Part shown: positions 18,411 through 20,626 of the stretch, piece after piece
Numbering within the stretch: position 1 is the stretch's first letter
How the letters are laid out: each line of letters starts with the position of its first letter
IMG/VR virus record: IMGVR_UViG_3300049893_002560
Coordinates: 1 to 20,626 of that record
DNA length: 20,626 bases
Reading direction: 5' to 3' (one strand)
DNA from: a virus
Position numbers and translations under genes: made by a program
Notes under the pieces: generated by a model
Database searches by the model: none
What the model saw: the letters and a program-made list of their open reading frames with translations, nothing else
Told to the model about the DNA's origin: nothing

Positions 18411-18529
18411 GAGATGTCTCGCTCCTCGTCGCGTTTCATTATCTCGTAGCTCACGTGCGCTATCATGGCGCTAATCAATACTGCAATGGCGAACAATGCA
18501 ACCAGAACCACACTAATCTTGAATAGCAT
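18407..18529 (-). CDS. Tiny membrane peptide, 40 residues
   Basis: 40-residue peptide with one N-terminal hydrophobic helix (about 4-24) and a charged cytoplasmic-type tail K-R-D-E-E-R-D-I-S. GGGGA precedes the start, which overlaps the upstream stop codon (TAATG). First of three coupled one-helix peptides. A spanin- or antiholin-like role is conceivable but unsupported. Confidence 0.65.
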   Translation of the reverse strand: MLFKISVVLVALFAIAVLISAMIAHVSYEIMKRDEERDIS

Positions 18530-18783
18530 TAGAATCCCCAGGTCTTCACAGCCTGCTTCATCTTCTGCTGCTGAGGCGTGTGAGTGATGCTCACCCAGGC
18601 GTTGGCAATCTCCGCCTCCACAATGTCATGAGCATACACACTACCCGTCTCGGTGTGATATCCCTCCACAGTGGCCATACGCGTGTTGCCTCGGGCATTG
18701 TCCACCAGCGTGGCATACCAGCCATTCTCCAGCCGTACACGGGTTCCCTTCTTCAGGTCATTCGTCTTAACCAAGTTCGTCAT
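18529..18783 (-). CDS. Conserved small phage protein, SH3-like, 84 residues
   Basis: 84-residue protein M-T-N-L-V-K-T-N-D-L-K-K-G-T-R-V-R-L with beta-rich K-G-T-x-V-x-L-x-N-G-W, D-N-A-R-G-N-T-R and G-S-V-Y-A-H-D-I-V segments, suggesting a small SH3-like barrel. Similar hypothetical proteins occur in other phages as I recall. GGAGAAG precedes the start. It has its own promoter (18848-18876) inside the upstream gene, and overlaps that gene by 17 bases. Confidence 0.75.
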   Translation of the reverse strand: MTNLVKTNDLKKGTRVRLENGWYATLVDNARGNTRMATVEGYHTETGSVYAHDIVEAEIANAWVSITHTPQQQKMKQAVKTWGF

Positions 18784-18973
18784 ATTTCTTCTCCGGCAAA
18801 GGGTAAAGGGCTTCCCAACAATCTCGACACATCTGGCCTGCACCTTCAATGTAATATAACCGTTTCTGAATGTCAAGCGTTTTTGGTGTACCAGTCAACT
18901 CCTTGCAGCTGATGCAAGTTTCATATAAGTCATGCTTGTGAATTTGTCGGTGAATCCACATGCCATCCGTCAT
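18767..18973 (-). CDS. Small zinc-finger protein, 68 residues
   Basis: 68-residue protein M-T-D-G-M-W-I-H with C-I-S-C at about 20 and C-R-D-C about 28 residues later: likely one C4 zinc site. ATG 18973 is chosen because it overlaps the SWIM-gene stop codon (ATGA) with GGAG 8 bases upstream. One of three zinc proteins in a row. Role unknown. Confidence 0.68.
   Translation of the reverse strand: MTDGMWIHRQIHKHDLYETCISCKELTGTPKTLDIQKRLYYIEGAGQMCRDCWEALYPLPEKKYDELG
18848..18876 (-). promoter_or_regulatory. Sigma70-type promoter for the 84-residue gene
   Basis: Minus strand TTGACA (18876-18871), 17-base spacer, TACATT (18853-18848); an overlapping TATATT lies at 12 bases. Located within the 68-residue zinc-finger gene. 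Confidence 0.7.
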
Positions 18974-19236
18974 GCCAAATACTCCGCGGAGTGCTTGCAC
19001 TTTTTCCGATAGGTAAACCCAGGGCAATCGCATGTTACTCTCCCGTTATCATAAATGTTCACAATATACTTGCCTACATGCTTCATCTTCACCTTCGCCT
19101 TCACCTGAACAGGACGGATCCAATCAATGTCATCCAACGTGGTACCATCAGGCACCACGGTCCAAGTAGGCATCACTATCGTCTTACCATTCAACACAGC
19201 GATGGCGGGATTGTGAATGCTGGTGATTTTAATCAT
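18970..19236 (-). CDS. SWIM zinc finger protein, 88 residues
   Basis: 88-residue protein with a C-terminal SWIM motif, C-D-C-P-G-F-T-Y-R-K-K-C-K-H (CxC, then CxH), a nucleic-acid or protein binding zinc fold. The N-terminal half is a beta-rich region. ATG 19236 overlaps the upstream stop codon (ATGA), with GGAG 10 bases before. Free-standing SWIM domains are rare in phages; partners are unknown. Confidence 0.78.
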   Translation of the reverse strand: MIKITSIHNPAIAVLNGKTIVMPTWTVVPDGTTLDDIDWIRPVQVKAKVKMKHVGKYIVNIYDNGRVTCDCPGFTYRKKCKHSAEYLA

Positions 19237-19421
19237 GAAGTCCAAGCTCCTGTCTCCAGATTAACATACATGGTGTGCTGCGTCTCCAGCTCACGTTCAT
19301 AATGATGCATCGCCAGCATGTCATGATAATCTCGCTCACATTCCTTGCTACAGAACTCCACGTCCAACGCCATGTCCTCACCACAGATACAGAGATTCGG
19401 GTCCATCATGTCGGAAGTCAT
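19233..19421 (-). CDS. Small zinc-binding protein, 62 residues
   Basis: 62-residue acidic protein with C-I-C-G-E-D-M near residue 11 and F-C-S-K-E-C at about 23-28, a compact C4 site resembling zinc-ribbon fingers, followed by a His-rich helix (D-M-L-A-M-H-H-Y). GAGG precedes the start, 28 bases after a consensus promoter. First gene of the zinc cluster transcript. Confidence 0.7.
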   Translation of the reverse strand: MTSDMMDPNLCICGEDMALDVEFCSKECERDYHDMLAMHHYERELETQHTMYVNLETGAWTS

Positions 19422-19449
19422 GAAATCCTCGTGTTGAAGTTATAGATGA

Positions 19450-19478
19450 AATATAACAAAAAGCGGGGCCTTTGTCAA
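19450..19478 (-). promoter_or_regulatory. Sigma70-type promoter for the zinc-protein cluster
   Basis: Minus strand TTGACA (19478-19473), 17-base spacer, TATATT (19455-19450): near-consensus. The -35 box lies in the loop of the lipase terminator. Confidence 0.87.
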
Positions 19479-19488
19479 GACCCCGCTA
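19458..19488 (-). terminator. Terminator after the lipase gene, fused to the next promoter
   Basis: Minus strand AGCGGGG (19487-19481) pairs with CCCCGCT (19468-19462) around a 12-base loop, followed by five T. It lies 21 bases past the lipase stop codon, after the 25-base element. The loop contains TTGACA. Confidence 0.85.
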
Positions 19489-19511
19489 AGTGCTTGAAAA
19501 TCAACAACTTA
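19487..19511 (+). repeat. 25-base inverted-repeat element, copy C
   Basis: Plus strand TAAGTGCTTG, then AAAATCAACAACTTA; differs from copy A at one base. It overlaps the lipase stop codon and is followed (minus strand) by the terminator/promoter fusion. Confidence 0.75.
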
Positions 19512-20267
19512 CAACAGTGCTGCTGAGAGATGCATTCTGTATAAGTCGGAACTATGGTCTTTGGCGTCACCCATAATGGTGTTAAGAATACCACGTGGAC
19601 TTGTCAATCCTAGAAGTTTCATGGGATTGAAGGTGCGTTCATAATCAAAGTGAATGGTGCCATTCACATCTATTTTATGCATTTTTCCACAATGATAGAA
19701 GAAAGGAGCAAATGGGATTTTCGTAACAATATCACCATCATTCACCCAACGATGATGTTCAAATGGGAGTGTATTGAAATAGTTCACAAACTTTCTATCA
19801 CCTACCCGAGGACTTCCGTAAGTGAACAACCCTGAAGGATTGGGAATTAAATCCATGGTGGCATACCGATAGGCAATAATGGTGGCCATGGCGGCACCTA
19901 AACTATGTCCTGTCATCCAAACTTTTCGATTATGTTCACGTGCCACTACACCACGTGATAGAAGTCCTGACCAGATTTTATCCACGTAATGATTGAATCC
20001 AATGTGAATTTTTCCCACCTTGGCAGATGTTTTGGAAATGCTTAAATCCGCCTTCACATCGGCGATTTGTTTCACTTCTGTACCACGACAAGCAATAATC
20101 ATGTCGGTATCATTTTCTAATGTATAGGCATCAGCACCTTTATATCCATAATATTCAATATGATAATCTGGAAATGATTCCTTCATTCCCTTTATATCTT
20201 GATAGGCACAGTTACTAACTTTAGCAAATAAAGCACTTTGTTCCAATAAAGTTTTTTCAGAAATCAT
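19509..20267 (-). CDS. Class 3 lipase (alpha/beta hydrolase)
   Basis: 252-residue Lipase_3-family enzyme. An R-G-T oxyanion segment (61-63) leads to the nucleophile elbow G-H-S-L-G with Ser122, then T-Y-G-S-P-R-V-G, then V-N-D-G-D-I-V with Asp179 as probable catalytic acid, and D-H-S-S-D-L-Y with His238 (or His197) as base. No signal peptide is visible, so release or host lysis would be needed for action outside the cell. The substrate, acyl ester or phospholipid, is unknown. GAGGAT precedes the start, which overlaps the upstream stop codon (ATGA). Lipases are uncommon in phages; membrane damage at lysis is one idea. Confidence 0.88.
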   Translation of the reverse strand: MISEKTLLEQSALFAKVSNCAYQDIKGMKESFPDYHIEYYGYKGADAYTLENDTDMIIACRGTEVKQIADVKADLSISKTSAKVGKIHIGFNHYVDKIWSGLLSRGVVAREHNRKVWMTGHSLGAAMATIIAYRYATMDLIPNPSGLFTYGSPRVGDRKFVNYFNTLPFEHHRWVNDGDIVTKIPFAPFFYHCGKMHKIDVNGTIHFDYERTFNPMKLLGLTSPRGILNTIMGDAKDHSSDLYRMHLSAALL

Positions 20268-20626
20268 AGTGTCATCCTCGATCCTACAAGTAGGAAGTTT
20301 AAAGGTTTTTGCCCGTTCACAATCATCACACGATGAGCAAACGTAGCGCCGAAACGTTTTGTGATTTTGTAATCCAATGAATTACCCACCATCATACTGG
20401 TGGCTTTATTAGTAACTAATTTTGTCATGTCATTATATGAAATGGGACTTGCCATCACAAAGAATTGTGGTGACAACACCATGCGTTCATTCAATGTGAT
20501 GGGAGGATGCATCCAGAATCCCACCAAACTGGTGGCATAGCTAGGACTTCCTCCATCAGGCATGAACAAGGCAATCAAGCCGCCACTGATGCCATACACA
20601 CCCCACCGTGGGTCAGGCTTCACCCA
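20264..20626 (-). CDS. Partial protein, possible outer-membrane beta-barrel C-terminus
   Basis: About 120 C-terminal residues of a protein whose start lies beyond the window; the frame is open to the edge. The sequence alternates hydrophobic and polar residues in strand-like segments. It has Gly- and Pro-rich turns (D-G-G-S-P-S-Y-A) and ends in a strand N-F-L-L-V-G-S-R-M-T-L. This pattern resembles the end of outer-membrane barrels or a structural beta protein; neither is proven. It is coupled to the lipase (ATGA), which hints at a shared envelope-related task. Confidence 0.5.
   Translation of the reverse strand, partial: WVKPDPRWGVYGISGGLIALFMPDGGSPSYATSLVGFWMHPPITLNERMVLSPQFFVMASPISYNDMTKLVTNKATSMMVGNSLDYKITKRFGATFAHRVMIVNGQKPLNFLLVGSRMTL

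Overview
The window looks like part of a large lytic tailed phage genome, probably a T4-like myovirus. The evidence is short genes packed with 1-4 base overlaps, and a set of typical phage functions: PhoH-like ATPase, ATP-dependent DNA ligase, UV-damage endonuclease, DsbA-like late-transcription protein, PD-(D/E)XK exonuclease, peptidoglycan amidase, dCMP deaminase, HNH and NUMOD3 proteins. No virion structural gene is recognisable. At the left edge is a tmRNA gene in circularly permuted order (acceptor half before coding half). That layout is typical of alphaproteobacteria and cyanobacteria, so an alphaproteobacterial host is a reasonable but unproven inference.

Layout. Bases 1-10612 are all on the minus strand. 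Read in the direction of transcription they give: small membrane and hypothetical proteins (10612-9617); a 363-residue protein; a DksA-type zinc protein; a PurA/PurZ-like synthetase; a DUF2061-like membrane protein; a conserved 92-residue protein; two tiny basic proteins; then an overlapping run of UvsE, PspC, amidase, DsbA-like and GMP reductase. A terminator/promoter fusion separates this from ligase, a 59-residue protein and an FmdB-like zinc ribbon. After another terminator come PhoH, the PD-(D/E)XK nuclease and the tmRNA. Bases 10783-14800 form a visibly GC-richer minus-strand block: a coiled-coil peptide, an AAA+ ATPase, a GP88-like protein, and an operon of eight small accessory proteins. 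Bases 14880-16290 are regulatory: repeated activator-type sites, hairpins, a ten-unit array of CCCGC repeats spaced 11-12 bases, and a divergent strand switch. Bases 16289-17605 are a short plus-strand operon (two membrane proteins, dCMP deaminase, NUMOD3 protein) closed by a duplicated terminator. Bases 17661-20626 return to the minus strand: a possible beta-barrel protein cut by the window, a class 3 lipase, a cluster of zinc proteins, three tiny coupled membrane peptides and an HNH protein.

Regulation is unusually readable. One promoter class has TTGACA-like -35 boxes, mostly 17-base spacers and TATATT-like -10 boxes, and needs no extra site. A second class has a weak TTGTGN -35 box preceded, always 7 bases upstream, by two or three 11-base direct repeats of GTTACAATTCC. 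This second class is seen only at 14547-15665 and suggests an activator-dependent regulon. Two promoters carry their -35 box inside the loop of the preceding gene's terminator. A perfect T4 late octamer, TATAAATA, sits in front of the plus-strand operon.

Together the genes suggest nucleotide remodelling (GMP reductase and a PurA-like synthetase could turn guanine into adenine nucleotides; dCMP deaminase feeds thymidylate), DNA repair and replication, envelope attack (amidase, lipase) and translation rescue (tmRNA).
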